From: G020348385 sp964538085
GTDB lineage: Bacteria; Acidobacteriota; Aminicenantia; Aminicenantales; Aminicenantaceae
Reading direction: 5' to 3'
DNA: 64,000 bases
Assembly (NCBI GenBank): GCA_964538085.1
Contig: CAZIDF010000008.1
Coordinates: 62,001-126,000 of the forward strand
Shown: one piece after another, positions 8,620-17,901 of the stretch
Layout of the letters: every line of letters begins with the position of its first letter
How positions within the stretch are numbered: the first letter of the stretch is position 1
Translations under genes and position numbers: made by a program
Notes under the pieces: generated by a model
Database searches by the model: none
Told to the model about the DNA's origin: nothing
Seen by the model: only the letters and a program-made list of their open reading frames with translations

Positions 8620-10289
8620 ATCTTTTTGATGACCACCACTGTCTGGTCATCCATCTGTTCGGTTCCAGCAGTAAAAGAGGTGACTTCATCTTGGATTTCT
8701 TTGATCAGATCAGACGCCGAAAGTTTGAAATTCTTTTTTAAAAACTTGATCAATTTATCCTCTTCGAATTCCTTGTTTTCTTTATTGCGGCTCTCCGTTA
8801 TCCCGTCGGTGAATAAAAGGGTCGTGTCCCCCGGATTCAACATAATGTTATGCGCTTTGTACTCGATATGAGGAAACATACCCAGGCACAACCCGCAGCT
8901 TTCCAATCTGTTGATATTTCCCCTTTTATCCAAAACAATCGGAGGATTATGTCCGGCATTGACAAATTTCAGCCCGCCACTCTTCATATTCAAATCGCAA
9001 AAGAAAAATGTGATGAAGCTGTTGATCGCAGAACTTTTATGGATAAAGTCATTCAATTTTGCTGCCATTTTTTCGATGTTATAATGGATGTGGACTTCTG
9101 AGTGGAGAGATGCTCTCAAGGAGGCCATGAGGAGTGAGGCACTGACTCCCTTGCCCGAGACATCAGCAATAGTGATACCCAAGCGGTCCGATCCGATCGG
9201 GATATAATCGTAATAATCTCCACCGACCTGATAACATGGGATCATATAGCCTGTTATGTCGAAACCTCTGCATTCCGGGGTTTGCTTCGGCAGAAAATCC
9301 ATTTGGATCTGAGCTGCTAGAGAAAGCTCCTTCTCCATCTTATCCCTTTCTCTTTCCACTTCGATTTGCCTGGAATTCTCGATTTTTACCGCAGCTAAGT
9401 TGGCCAACAGGGTGAGGAGCTTCATATCCTCATCGGTAAAAGGCTTCAAAAGGGATATTCGGTCTGAATAGATGATGCCGATGATCTCCTTGTTGTTCCA
9501 CAATGGCACGCACACAGCCGAATGTATGTTCATCTTCACGATGCTGTCTCTGGATTTGAACCGAGGGTCAGCCTGAACGTCGGAAATCAAGACAGAAGAA
9601 TGCTTATTCATCACCATATTCACGATGCTTTGGCTCACCAAAATCCTTTGATCCATCAGGCGCTTGTTGTTTATCCGGATGACCTTAGGGATAAGTTGAG
9701 CTGGATTTCCTTCCTTCAACATCAAAATTCCCCGGTCCATTGGGAGGTTCTCCCCAATAAGATCCATGACATGGTCCAGCAATTCATTCAACGGCATATG
9801 CAAAACCAGGGCTTTGCTGACTTCGCTTATGACAGAAAAGGACCTGTGTTCTGTTTTGATTCTATCGATATCCAGGTCCTTTGACGCCGCCCTTATGGTC
9901 GTGCTGATATCCGGCTTTTTTAGGGCATCTTTCAAGTGCATAATGGTGTTGATGTTGGCAGAAGATGGGCCTGCATCTGTCATTTCGACATTTGTGGAAA
10001 GTTCTTTATCGAAAACGATCCGCGTGGAACCGATCAATATTTCATCCCCTTTGTTCAGTTCTGTCTCTCGCTGGATTCTTTTGCCATTCAAAAATGTCCC
10101 ATTTTTGCTGTTATTGTCCCTGACCATGTATCGGGAATCTTTAGGGTAAATCAGAGCGTGGTGGCCGGAAGAGAAGGGATCCTGAATCGGGATGTCATTG
10201 TCTCCGGACCGACCAAGAGAAATTTTCTCATCCTTCAGGGTATACTGGAAAAACTCCCCCTTTTTTGGATAAACAAATAGTCTAGGCAT
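8616..10289 (-). CDS. FHA-GAF-PP2C (SpoIIE/RsbU-type) serine phosphatase
   Basis: 557-residue cytoplasmic signalling protein. An FHA domain lies at about 1-95 (GRSGDNDI, SSGHH, NSKNGTFLNG), a GAF domain at about 150-300, and a short coiled coil leads into a SpoIIE-type PP2C domain at 330-557 (GGDYYDY, ADVSGKGVSASLLMA, LLFTDGITES, DDQTVVVI). The metal-binding Asp residues of these motifs are present. By family, such phosphatases dephosphorylate STAS anti-anti-sigma factors in partner-switching; the FHA would recruit it to phosphothreonine proteins. A STAS gene lies upstream in the same transcription direction (15.4 kb) and an RsbW-like kinase at 22 kb, plausible partners. Confidence 0.93.
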   Translation of the reverse strand: MPRLFVYPKKGEFFQYTLKDEKISLGRSGDNDIPIQDPFSSGHHALIYPKDSRYMVRDNNSKNGTFLNGKRIQRETELNKGDEILIGSTRIVFDKELSTNVEMTDAGPSSANINTIMHLKDALKKPDISTTIRAASKDLDIDRIKTEHRSFSVISEVSKALVLHMPLNELLDHVMDLIGENLPMDRGILMLKEGNPAQLIPKVIRINNKRLMDQRILVSQSIVNMVMNKHSSVLISDVQADPRFKSRDSIVKMNIHSAVCVPLWNNKEIIGIIYSDRISLLKPFTDEDMKLLTLLANLAAVKIENSRQIEVERERDKMEKELSLAAQIQMDFLPKQTPECRGFDITGYMIPCYQVGGDYYDYIPIGSDRLGITIADVSGKGVSASLLMASLRASLHSEVHIHYNIEKMAAKLNDFIHKSSAINSFITFFFCDLNMKSGGLKFVNAGHNPPIVLDKRGNINRLESCGLCLGMFPHIEYKAHNIMLNPGDTTLLFTDGITESRNKENKEFEEDKLIKFLKKNFKLSASDLIKEIQDEVTSFTAGTEQMDDQTVVVIKKI

Positions 10290-10330
10290 TTATCTTTTCT
10301 AATCGATTATATGCTCAAAAAACTTGGATT

Positions 10331-12823
10331 TCAAGGGATTTCGGCCTTTTCCAGCTCCTTGAGCATCTTCTTGCATCGCTTCACTTTCTCGTCGAAGGAA
10401 ATATCTTCGATCAAAGGGAAAATATAATCCCTCCATTCTTTCTTCAATATGTTGTCGAGAAGTTCACACGAATAATCGATGGATCTTTTTGTCCCAGCTG
10501 TGATGTTTTGATACGCCTTGAGGATATCTCCATGAGGATAGAGGAGACTCAATAATTCAAAGATATGCTTGAGGGACCGGGCCAAGCTGTTTTCAAAATC
10601 TGTCATGAGGTCAGCCTTTCTGGCATCCCCCATTAAATCATACATTTCAATCAGAATCAGGTAGCTCTTTTTAATGATGGAGTTAAGCTTTGGTTCGATA
10701 TACCGAGGAAGGAATCTTAATTTTGGATCTTTTGTTCGCAAATTGAACAAGGCTTCGATAATCTCTGCTTCTGTTTGGGCCTTGTCTTTTATCAACTCCA
10801 TAGCCATCAGATCTGCTGCCTGCTGAGATCCAATCCGAACCATGATATCGGGGATGGCCTTCCGGATCTTAGGGTCCACCTCGCTGTCCGCTAAATAATC
10901 TTTCAGGGTTCCCAAAATCTTCGATCCGTATTCTACCAATGCAACGCCTGCTACCCTCCCTGTCATGGGATTTTTAAGCTGCCTTATGATAATGGGAACG
11001 AATATCCTTTTTTTGAGCTTCTCAGCGCTCTCCAGCGCATATCGGCGCACTTCTGGAGAAGTTTCCTTCAGGAGTCTGATCAAATGAGAGACGAGTTTAG
11101 AACTTGGGTCCATCATACCGATCACTTTTGCCGCTTCCATTTTTGCGATATCGGCCTCTTTATTTTTTTCGCGAACGATATTGTCTATCTCCTCCTCCAT
11201 CAACTCCTGATAGACATCCAAGGACATGATCTCCTTTATCTGAGAATCGAGATGATCCGCTTCGATAGCATCGTCCATATCTGGCAAGAGAGCCTCTCCA
11301 TCCAATTCTAGGAGGGAATCCATGGAGCATGCTCGAATCTCATCGCATTTGCTCGAGATAATCCTTTTAACTTCTGGACTCAATTTTTCGCTCTTTATGA
11401 GATCGAAAATATTCATCGCATACAAAACAGAACTCCTGTTCCTATTATGAAGAGTGTCAAAAACCAATTTCGTCATATCTATATCGATCTTTTCGCTGAT
11501 GAATTTGTCCGCATCCTGCCACTTGATCTGCAGATTCTTTTTAACAATACCTATATATTCCTTAGTCACAATCCAATTAAGCCCTAACCAAATGATAATA
11601 AAAAAGATAACGATAAAGCTGATTTCCTGAACAGTAAAATCCAGTAAAGTAAAAAAAAGCAGCAACAAACCAGCAGCCAAGCCTTTTGCAAATTTGTTCA
11701 CGAACAGATCGATAAACACCTTGGCTTTGTATTTGATATCGGGTGAAACAGGAATGTAGAGCAACTCGCGGACAGATTGGCTAAGGGAATGAGCTAGGCT
11801 TTTATCTGCCCCTTTGAGGATAACGATCCAATAGAGCAAGGCCGTGAGAGGCACAAAAAACACAGCCACTGTACCTATCAATAAAACCAAAGGAGTGATG
11901 AGAATGGCCGCACGGATTCCAAAATTTTTAAGTATTCGGTTTGTGGTCAATACATGGAGCAGATATGAAATGACTAAAAGAACGGAAAAAAAAGCGCCGA
12001 GAAAGGCCGTCCTCGTGTCCAATTCCCGAAAGCTTTGCTCTACAACGCTGTTGAACTGAAAATCGATCAGTGTGGTAACGATAATGCCAGAAGCCATTAT
12101 CCCGCCAAGGATAACCAGATGTCGATTCTTTACGAACATTTGAAAGCCCTTTCTATAACCGCCCAGTTCTCCTTTTTTCCCTGGCTCACGCTCTGTGGCT
12201 GTAGTTCCTTTCGATTTTTTCAATCCCCGCAAAGAAATCACTAAGATCAGGCACACACTCAAAAAGACAGGACAGGCCAACAATAAGTCTTCGGTCCCGA
12301 TTATCCTGATCAGTGAACTGGCTAGAAGAGCTCCCACGATTCCTCCCAATAATCCACCACTCACCAGAAATCCGATCAATCTTTTGGCTTGGCGTGGATT
12401 GTAAGCATCATTGACAAGAATCCAGAATTGGATGACCGAGGTAGCTGTGAAGACATCCGCCCAAAACCAAAAAGCCAAGGGAAGCCATTTCAACTCTATC
12501 TTGAAAAGCCACCAGAACCCAAAAAGACTGACGATATAAAATGCCAAACTGATCGAAATGTAAAGCTCCCGGTTCATCCTGTGTATAAATTTGGAATTCA
12601 ATGTGACGACAAATCCTATCAACAGGGCAGTCAGCATGTATGCGAAAGGAAGTTTTTTAAAGGTAAGCCATTCGAGAAATAAAGATATTTTAACCGTCTT
12701 GACGATCAAAGCAGACGCCGCCACCAGGAAAAAATAGACAAACAAAAAAAGTGCGGACACAAACTCATCTCGTCGGACATCCACAAAACGGGATACAATT
12801 TTATAGAGGAGGGGTATATTCAT
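10331..12823 (-). CDS. Npt/NTT-like nucleotide transporter fused to HEAT repeats
   Basis: 830-residue two-part protein. Residues 1-440 carry about 11-12 hydrophobic helices with ATP/ADP-translocase-family landmarks: FWFWADVFTATSVIQFWILVND, NPRQAKRLIGFLVSGGLLGG, and RELLYIPVSPDIKYKA followed by FVNKFAKGLAAG. Residues 480-830 are a soluble helical region with HEAT repeats (EVRRYALESAEKL, IRKAIPDIMVRIGSQQAA). Family members exchange nucleotides in intracellular bacteria, but free-living homologues have no proven substrate. It follows a paralogue (9 bp gap) and precedes the PP2C phosphatase (41 bp gap) on the same strand, so a shared operon is likely. The HEAT tail suggests regulation by protein binding. 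Confidence 0.82.
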   Translation of the reverse strand: MNIPLLYKIVSRFVDVRRDEFVSALFLFVYFFLVAASALIVKTVKISLFLEWLTFKKLPFAYMLTALLIGFVVTLNSKFIHRMNRELYISISLAFYIVSLFGFWWLFKIELKWLPLAFWFWADVFTATSVIQFWILVNDAYNPRQAKRLIGFLVSGGLLGGIVGALLASSLIRIIGTEDLLLACPVFLSVCLILVISLRGLKKSKGTTATEREPGKKGELGGYRKGFQMFVKNRHLVILGGIMASGIIVTTLIDFQFNSVVEQSFRELDTRTAFLGAFFSVLLVISYLLHVLTTNRILKNFGIRAAILITPLVLLIGTVAVFFVPLTALLYWIVILKGADKSLAHSLSQSVRELLYIPVSPDIKYKAKVFIDLFVNKFAKGLAAGLLLLFFTLLDFTVQEISFIVIFFIIIWLGLNWIVTKEYIGIVKKNLQIKWQDADKFISEKIDIDMTKLVFDTLHNRNRSSVLYAMNIFDLIKSEKLSPEVKRIISSKCDEIRACSMDSLLELDGEALLPDMDDAIEADHLDSQIKEIMSLDVYQELMEEEIDNIVREKNKEADIAKMEAAKVIGMMDPSSKLVSHLIRLLKETSPEVRRYALESAEKLKKRIFVPIIIRQLKNPMTGRVAGVALVEYGSKILGTLKDYLADSEVDPKIRKAIPDIMVRIGSQQAADLMAMELIKDKAQTEAEIIEALFNLRTKDPKLRFLPRYIEPKLNSIIKKSYLILIEMYDLMGDARKADLMTDFENSLARSLKHIFELLSLLYPHGDILKAYQNITAGTKRSIDYSCELLDNILKKEWRDYIFPLIEDISFDEKVKRCKKMLKELEKAEIP

Positions 12824-12832
12824 CCGTCCTTA

Positions 12833-15328
12833 CTAAAATTCCGGGAACTCTTTCCTCAGCGCCAGGCAAGCCTTCACCCTATCCTTTGGGGAAAGATCCT
12901 CCACTATCGGCAAAATGGCATCTCTAATTTCTTTTTCCAAAATGTTATCGAGAAGCTCAACAGCATAAGCCACTGAATTTTTCGTCCCAGTTTGTATATT
13001 CTGGAATGCTTTGACAACATCCTCATGAGGATAGATCAATCCTAGCAGTTTGAAAATGTTCACCATAGACACATCCAATTCATGAGACATGGGCCCGGTG
13101 ATCTCTGCATCCTGTCCTCTGGATTCCGCTTCATGGAATTTTACAAAAAGTTCATAGTAGGATATGATCTGCTGTTTTATTTTATTTTTTATGGTCTTGA
13201 TGGAAAACTCTATGTCCAACGTCTCCGATCGAAACCTATCTAGCGCATCGATAAGCTCTGTATCCATGTCCTGTTTGTCCTTGGCCATCTCCCATAGGAT
13301 AAGATCTGCCGCTTCTTGATTTCCGATATGAGCCAATATGGGAACGATGGCTTTGCGCATTTCCACATTTTCCGTAGGATCCCCAAGATAATCGGAAAGT
13401 ATCCCTGATATCCTTGCCCCATATTTTTCGAGGGCTGTTGACGCATCGCCTTGTATGCGAGAATCCTCCAAGCTCTGGATAAGAACCGGAACATATTCCC
13501 TTTTCCTGATTTTAGACATGCTCTCGATGGCATACCTCCGGACCTCCACTGAATCGTCCGTGAGGAGCTCCTCGAGCTTATCCACCATCGGAGAATCCGG
13601 CGGCAGGAACCCGATACCTTTTGCCAGCTCCATCTTTGCCGTTTCGGCATTCTTCCCTTTTTCTGCAAGAATTTTTTCGATGTATTCCATCATCACATCC
13701 TCATATACATCGAGAGACATGATATCCTTTATTTCCTCATTCAACATCTTTGCACTGTTGTCCTCCTCACTCCTCTGTAGCAGAGCGGTTGAGTCGGCTT
13801 CAAAAAATGCGCCGAATGATGAAAGAGCCGTTTTTTCAGGCTTTTCGTCGAGCAAATCTCTGATCTCTGGCGTAAGCTTTCCAAGTTTCATCAGTTCGAA
13901 TAAATTCATGGCATACAGATCCTGACTTCGGTCTTTGCTCTCCAATGTATCAAAGATCAATTTTGTGTAATCCACATCCAATCCTTCCTCAACCATCCGA
14001 TCTGCTCTCTTCCTTGGAGAGGGTATCTTTTGTTTAATCGAGTTGACGTATTCCTGGCTCGCTTTCAAGGTAAACACGATCCATCCGAAAATCAACACAA
14101 CCGAGACGAAGCTCACGACTCTCACGAGCTCTTTGTAGTCTTGAATACCGAAAGACATGATGATTAAAAGAACCACTGCACCCAATCCTTTAGAAAACCT
14201 ATCCACGAACATTTCGATAAAAACAATGGCTTTATACTTGATATCCGGGGAAATCGGGATATAAAGGAGCTCTCGTGCAGATCTGTTGATAGAATAGGAA
14301 AGACTCTTATCGCTTCCTTTGATAACGATGGCCATAACGAGACTTGCAAATACTCCTATGCCCGAAAAACAAAACAGCAAGATCAAAGGATAGAGCAGCA
14401 GACTTATCCGCACACCATACCGTTTAAAAAGGTTGCTCGTCGTCAAAATCGAAAGCAAAAAGGCAAAAACCATCAATCCCGCATTGAAATATCCAAAAAA
14501 ACTGGTGAGATTTCCTGTATCGCTATTCTGAACGATTGTTTGGAACTGGAAATCAATAAGAGTGGACACGACCAAAGTTAGAATCACGATTGTGGAGATA
14601 AATCTTAAATAATTGTGTTTTTTAACTGTATTATAACAATCACGAAATCCCGGCTTGGATGTCGTTTCTCCTTCACCTTCACTTCTTTTTTTCAGTTTCT
14701 CCTGTTCAGGATGCTCTTTCTTTTGCCACCTGAATATCATGTACACAAAAAGAGTGGAGAGGGAGAGCATACCGGCCGAAAGAAAAAGCAAGTTATAATC
14801 GACATTTTCCTTTGCTAAAAGTCCCGCCAGTCCCCCTCCAATAAATCCTCCTAAAATTCCCCCGCTTATAAAAAAACCACTCAGTCTCTTGAACTCTCTA
14901 GGATTCAGAATATCATTCACCAAAATCCAAAATTGGGTATTGAGAACGATGATGAAAATATTGGCCCATACCCAAAAAATAAGGGGTAATCCCTTCCAAC
15001 CGATACCTGAAAATATTCGAAAAACCAGGCAAGAAACGAAAAAGAAAAGTATGCTGACTGTTATCAATTTGTACCGAGAGAATTTCACCTGGATCCTCGA
15101 ATGGAGACCGACAACAAATCCGATGATAAAAGCTGTCAACAAATAGACCACCGGCAACCACTGATACCCCAACTCTTCGAGCAGACTAGCATTCCTGATG
15201 GGTTTGACAACGTTATAAGCAGCTATCACAAAAAAGAGATAGAAAAAAAGAAGGAAAGATATCTTCAGTTCGCTAGGTTTGATTTTTATGAATCGGGAGA
15301 AAGTCCGCAGTATCCCTGTTTTTGCCAT
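12833..15328 (-). CDS. Npt/NTT-like nucleotide transporter fused to HEAT repeats (paralogue)
   Basis: 831-residue tandem paralogue of the downstream gene with the same architecture: about 12 TM helices (1-440) and a cytosolic HEAT region (480-831). Shared diagnostic strings include TQFWILVNDILNPREFKRL, RELLYIPISPDIKYKA, EIKDIMSLDVYEDVM and VRRYAIESMSKIRKREYVP, and both end with the block GTKNSVAYAVELLDNIL. Sequence divergence between the two copies is large, so the duplication is old. It lies 35 bp downstream of the STAS gene and 9 bp upstream of its copy, giving a STAS-transporter-transporter-PP2C order. The transported substrate cannot be read from sequence. Confidence 0.82.
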   Translation of the reverse strand: MAKTGILRTFSRFIKIKPSELKISFLLFFYLFFVIAAYNVVKPIRNASLLEELGYQWLPVVYLLTAFIIGFVVGLHSRIQVKFSRYKLITVSILFFFVSCLVFRIFSGIGWKGLPLIFWVWANIFIIVLNTQFWILVNDILNPREFKRLSGFFISGGILGGFIGGGLAGLLAKENVDYNLLFLSAGMLSLSTLFVYMIFRWQKKEHPEQEKLKKRSEGEGETTSKPGFRDCYNTVKKHNYLRFISTIVILTLVVSTLIDFQFQTIVQNSDTGNLTSFFGYFNAGLMVFAFLLSILTTSNLFKRYGVRISLLLYPLILLFCFSGIGVFASLVMAIVIKGSDKSLSYSINRSARELLYIPISPDIKYKAIVFIEMFVDRFSKGLGAVVLLIIMSFGIQDYKELVRVVSFVSVVLIFGWIVFTLKASQEYVNSIKQKIPSPRKRADRMVEEGLDVDYTKLIFDTLESKDRSQDLYAMNLFELMKLGKLTPEIRDLLDEKPEKTALSSFGAFFEADSTALLQRSEEDNSAKMLNEEIKDIMSLDVYEDVMMEYIEKILAEKGKNAETAKMELAKGIGFLPPDSPMVDKLEELLTDDSVEVRRYAIESMSKIRKREYVPVLIQSLEDSRIQGDASTALEKYGARISGILSDYLGDPTENVEMRKAIVPILAHIGNQEAADLILWEMAKDKQDMDTELIDALDRFRSETLDIEFSIKTIKNKIKQQIISYYELFVKFHEAESRGQDAEITGPMSHELDVSMVNIFKLLGLIYPHEDVVKAFQNIQTGTKNSVAYAVELLDNILEKEIRDAILPIVEDLSPKDRVKACLALRKEFPEF

Positions 15329-15363
15329 GTGCAGACTCTAAGGTCCCAGAGTCATAGGCTGGC

Positions 15364-15711
15364 TTACTCTCCCATGAAGCTATTTAAGGCCAATTCTTCT
15401 TCATCAAAGATCTCGAGGACCTTTGTGAGCATGGTCACTTGGAACACGAGGTAGAGTTTCTTGGAAATTTTGGCGATCTTGAGTTTGCCCCCCAGATTAT
15501 GAGTGGAAATGTAGCTAGCTAAGATCTCTCCGACTCCAAAGCTATCGATGAATTCGACATCTTTAAAATTGAGTAAAATATTTCTCTTTCCCACATCCAG
15601 CTGGTCTTTCACCAATTGATGGAGTGTGACATCCATCACGTCGGATCTTCGTATCTCGCCCTCTATATCAAAAATGACGATATTATCTTTTTCTCTTGCA
15701 TGAATTTCCAT
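15364..15711 (-). CDS. STAS domain protein (anti-sigma factor antagonist type)
   Basis: 115-residue single STAS domain. NILLNFKDVEFIDSFGVGEILASY contains the DSxG phospho-acceptor Ser characteristic of SpoIIAA/RsbV proteins. The reading frame extends upstream to a TTG, but a TTGACT-N17-TAAAAG promoter overlaps that region, so the ATG giving MEIHAREKDN is preferred; its SD (GAGAAA) is weak. By family it would be phosphorylated by an RsbW-type kinase (candidate at 22 kb) and dephosphorylated by a PP2C (candidate at 8.6 kb in the same direction). Confidence 0.88.
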   Translation of the reverse strand: MEIHAREKDNIVIFDIEGEIRRSDVMDVTLHQLVKDQLDVGKRNILLNFKDVEFIDSFGVGEILASYISTHNLGGKLKIAKISKKLYLVFQVTMLTKVLEIFDEEELALNSFMGE

Positions 15712-15749
15712 TTTCTCTATTTTCCCATATATGTCTATTTTCTCTTTAG

Positions 15750-15778
15750 CTTTTACCAAAAGAGATATTCAAAGTCAA
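15750..15778 (-). promoter_or_regulatory. Promoter of the STAS-NTT-NTT-PP2C unit
   Basis: TTGACT and TAAAAG with a 17 nt spacer, reading leftward. Its -10 lies downstream of the possible TTG start of the STAS gene, which argues for the internal ATG. Confidence 0.5.
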
Positions 15779-15814
15779 TAAATTTATCAGGGTTTTCTTT
15801 TTTAGATTTTAAGC

Positions 15815-15820
15815 TATAAT
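15815..15820 (+). promoter_or_regulatory. -10 element upstream of the phosphatase-kinase-like gene
   Basis: A perfect TATAAT preceded by a T-rich stretch. It overlaps the first in-frame ATG of the open frame, so that ATG cannot be translated from this promoter and the ATG 60 nt further down is the likely start. The -35 is poor. Confidence 0.5.
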
Positions 15821-15878
15821 GTCTAAAGAGACTGCGTACAGAAACATAAAATGCATTCTCTTCAAGGAAAAAAAGGAT

Positions 15879-17726
15879 ATGATATTTAGCCTTCCAAAAA
15901 AAACGACAAAAATCTTCATTTTGTGTATCTTCCTTTTCAGTCTCAACATCTTCCTCCTCTCAGGAACAGCTCAATATATATGGAATGATATCGATAGAAT
16001 CATTGCCGTTGGTGATATTCACGGCGACTACGATAATTTTGTCAAAATCTTGAAATCAGCTGGTTTAGTCGATGATTCGCACAAATGGAAGGGAGGAAAA
16101 ACCCATCTCGTACAGACAGGCGACATCCTGGATAGAGGAGATCACGCAAAGGAAGTTCTAGATCTCATCATGAGGCTGCAAAAAGAAGCCGAAGAGGCCG
16201 GGGGAAAAGTGCATGTCCTCCTGGGAAACCATGAAGAGATGAACATCACGGGTATAGTATTCCGGCAACCTGAATACGTATCCCCTAAACAATTCGCTTC
16301 CTTTCTTCCTGATGATTTCCGCAAAAAAAAAGAGGATGAATTCAGAGCACAACTGCAAAATCTATCCGAAATCGAAGCCAATTCTGACACATCCCTTATG
16401 GATTCCTATTTGACAACAAAATGGAAGGAAACGATGAAGGATGAAGAAGTCCAAAGATTGTATGTGAATACGTTCAACGACTATTACGGGCGATGGTACA
16501 TCGAACAGAATTCCGTGATCAAAATCAACGATATTCTATTCTCCCACGGCGGAATAAGCGAAAGATACGCCGATTGGCCGATACAAAAAATCAATGATAC
16601 GCTTCGAGATGAGCTGAACACACACCGGCTTGCTATTAAAAGAGGGCTCACGCCGAGAATGAAACGACAGATACTCTACATGCCAGATTCTCCTCTATGG
16701 AACAGAGATTTGGCTCTCAAAAATGAACAATCTTACCAGAAGGTCGTGAACAGAATCTTGAAAAATTTTAACGCAAAAGTCATGGTCGTCGCTCATACAC
16801 CGCCGGGAAGCCCTGTTATACCCGAAAGTGAACAGGAAGAGGTCAATTATAGGACTCGGTTCGCTCAAAAAGTATGGATGATCGATACCGGAATTTCCGA
16901 TTACTATTACGGTATCATGAGCTATCTCAGTATCGTGGACGGAGAATTCACGATGACGGAATGGAGAGATACAGAGTACGCAGAAGGGCCTTCTTTCGAG
17001 CCAACCAAAATCACTCCGGTCGATGAGAGCCGTGAAGACGTGGAATATTATCTCAAGAATGCCGCCATCGTCAATGTCTACAAAGGGGCCGTTCCCGGAA
17101 GAACGGCTGCCTGGAAAATCGGCTTGGATGATGGAGAAATCAAAAGGAACGCCATGTTCAAAACCGTCGATGACAGACGGCCAGCGCCCCTTCCTGAGAG
17201 CTATAAATACGAACTCGCTGCCTACGCGATGGATAAACTTCTTGATTTTCAAAAAATTCCGCCTATCTTAGAAAGAAAGATCGAAGATACCTGGGGATCC
17301 CTCCAGATCCGCATCGAAAACTGTATGACTTTGGATGAACAGCGAAGAAATGATCTCGCTCCACCCGATTCTCATGCTTTTAAAAACGCCCTGGATGAGA
17401 TCAATATTTTTGAAAACCTGGTCTACAACGAAAGAAAAGAGCTGGATGACATCTTGATCCATAAAGAAAGCTGGAAAATATACCGAGTGGATTTTTCTGA
17501 GGCCTTCGATACTTCTCCAGATCTTATCCCCGAACAAAAGATCACGCGTTGTTCCAAAACGCTATATAATAATCTCAAGGAACTATCTGACGAGATGATT
17601 AAAGCTAGACTCGCCATTTTTCTCAATGAAGCGGAAATAGATGCCTTGCTCAAGCGGAAAGCTCTTATCATAAATACACTGAATAGATTGATCAAAGAAA
17701 AGGGCAAAGAAGCCGTCCTATTCTAG
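15879..17726 (+). CDS. Secreted Shewanella-like protein phosphatase fused to a degenerate kinase-like domain
   Basis: 615 residues. A hydrophobic N-terminal segment (11-30) is a signal peptide or anchor. Residues 38-370 form a PPP-like metallophosphoesterase with GDIHG (45-49), GDILDRG (81-87), GNHE (116-119) and two later metal His in LFSHGG and VVAHTPPG; the insert pattern matches Shewanella-like phosphatases. Residues 395-615 resemble the two secreted kinase-like proteins encoded nearby: RNAMFK (K428), YELAAYAMDKLL (E445) and VDFSEAF (D538) align. The catalytic Asp-Arg-His motif is replaced by NERKE (Arg519), so this half looks like a pseudokinase. AAGGA precedes the ATG by 10 nt. Substrates are unknown; extracytoplasmic dephosphorylation is inferred. 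Confidence 0.85.
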   Translation: MIFSLPKKTTKIFILCIFLFSLNIFLLSGTAQYIWNDIDRIIAVGDIHGDYDNFVKILKSAGLVDDSHKWKGGKTHLVQTGDILDRGDHAKEVLDLIMRLQKEAEEAGGKVHVLLGNHEEMNITGIVFRQPEYVSPKQFASFLPDDFRKKKEDEFRAQLQNLSEIEANSDTSLMDSYLTTKWKETMKDEEVQRLYVNTFNDYYGRWYIEQNSVIKINDILFSHGGISERYADWPIQKINDTLRDELNTHRLAIKRGLTPRMKRQILYMPDSPLWNRDLALKNEQSYQKVVNRILKNFNAKVMVVAHTPPGSPVIPESEQEEVNYRTRFAQKVWMIDTGISDYYYGIMSYLSIVDGEFTMTEWRDTEYAEGPSFEPTKITPVDESREDVEYYLKNAAIVNVYKGAVPGRTAAWKIGLDDGEIKRNAMFKTVDDRRPAPLPESYKYELAAYAMDKLLDFQKIPPILERKIEDTWGSLQIRIENCMTLDEQRRNDLAPPDSHAFKNALDEINIFENLVYNERKELDDILIHKESWKIYRVDFSEAFDTSPDLIPEQKITRCSKTLYNNLKELSDEMIKARLAIFLNEAEIDALLKRKALIINTLNRLIKEKGKEAVLF

Positions 17727-17843
17727 CTGCCCAGAAATTGTGCAATTCCTCATAAATTCAACAATATAAAGACTTTACAAGACATTTTTAACATTTTTCA
17801 ACACCTTTTTTCACAAGAACAGCGGAAAAAAACTGAAAACGGG

Positions 17844-17871
17844 TTGACAATTTGTCCCATTCCATTAAAAT
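17844..17871 (+). promoter_or_regulatory. Sigma70-type promoter of the third NTT-like gene
   Basis: Perfect TTGACA and TAAAAT separated by 16 nt, with predicted start about 23 nt before the ATG, leaving room for the GGAGG ribosome site. Confidence 0.7.
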
Positions 17872-17901
17872 CCAAATAGAAAATGAGACGGAGGGGATAT
17901 C

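Noticed and set aside
15819..15878. First in-frame ATG of the phosphatase fusion gene
   Set aside because: It overlaps a TATAAT box and leaves the export signal internal; the ATG 60 nt later has an AAGGA site and places the hydrophobic segment at the N terminus.
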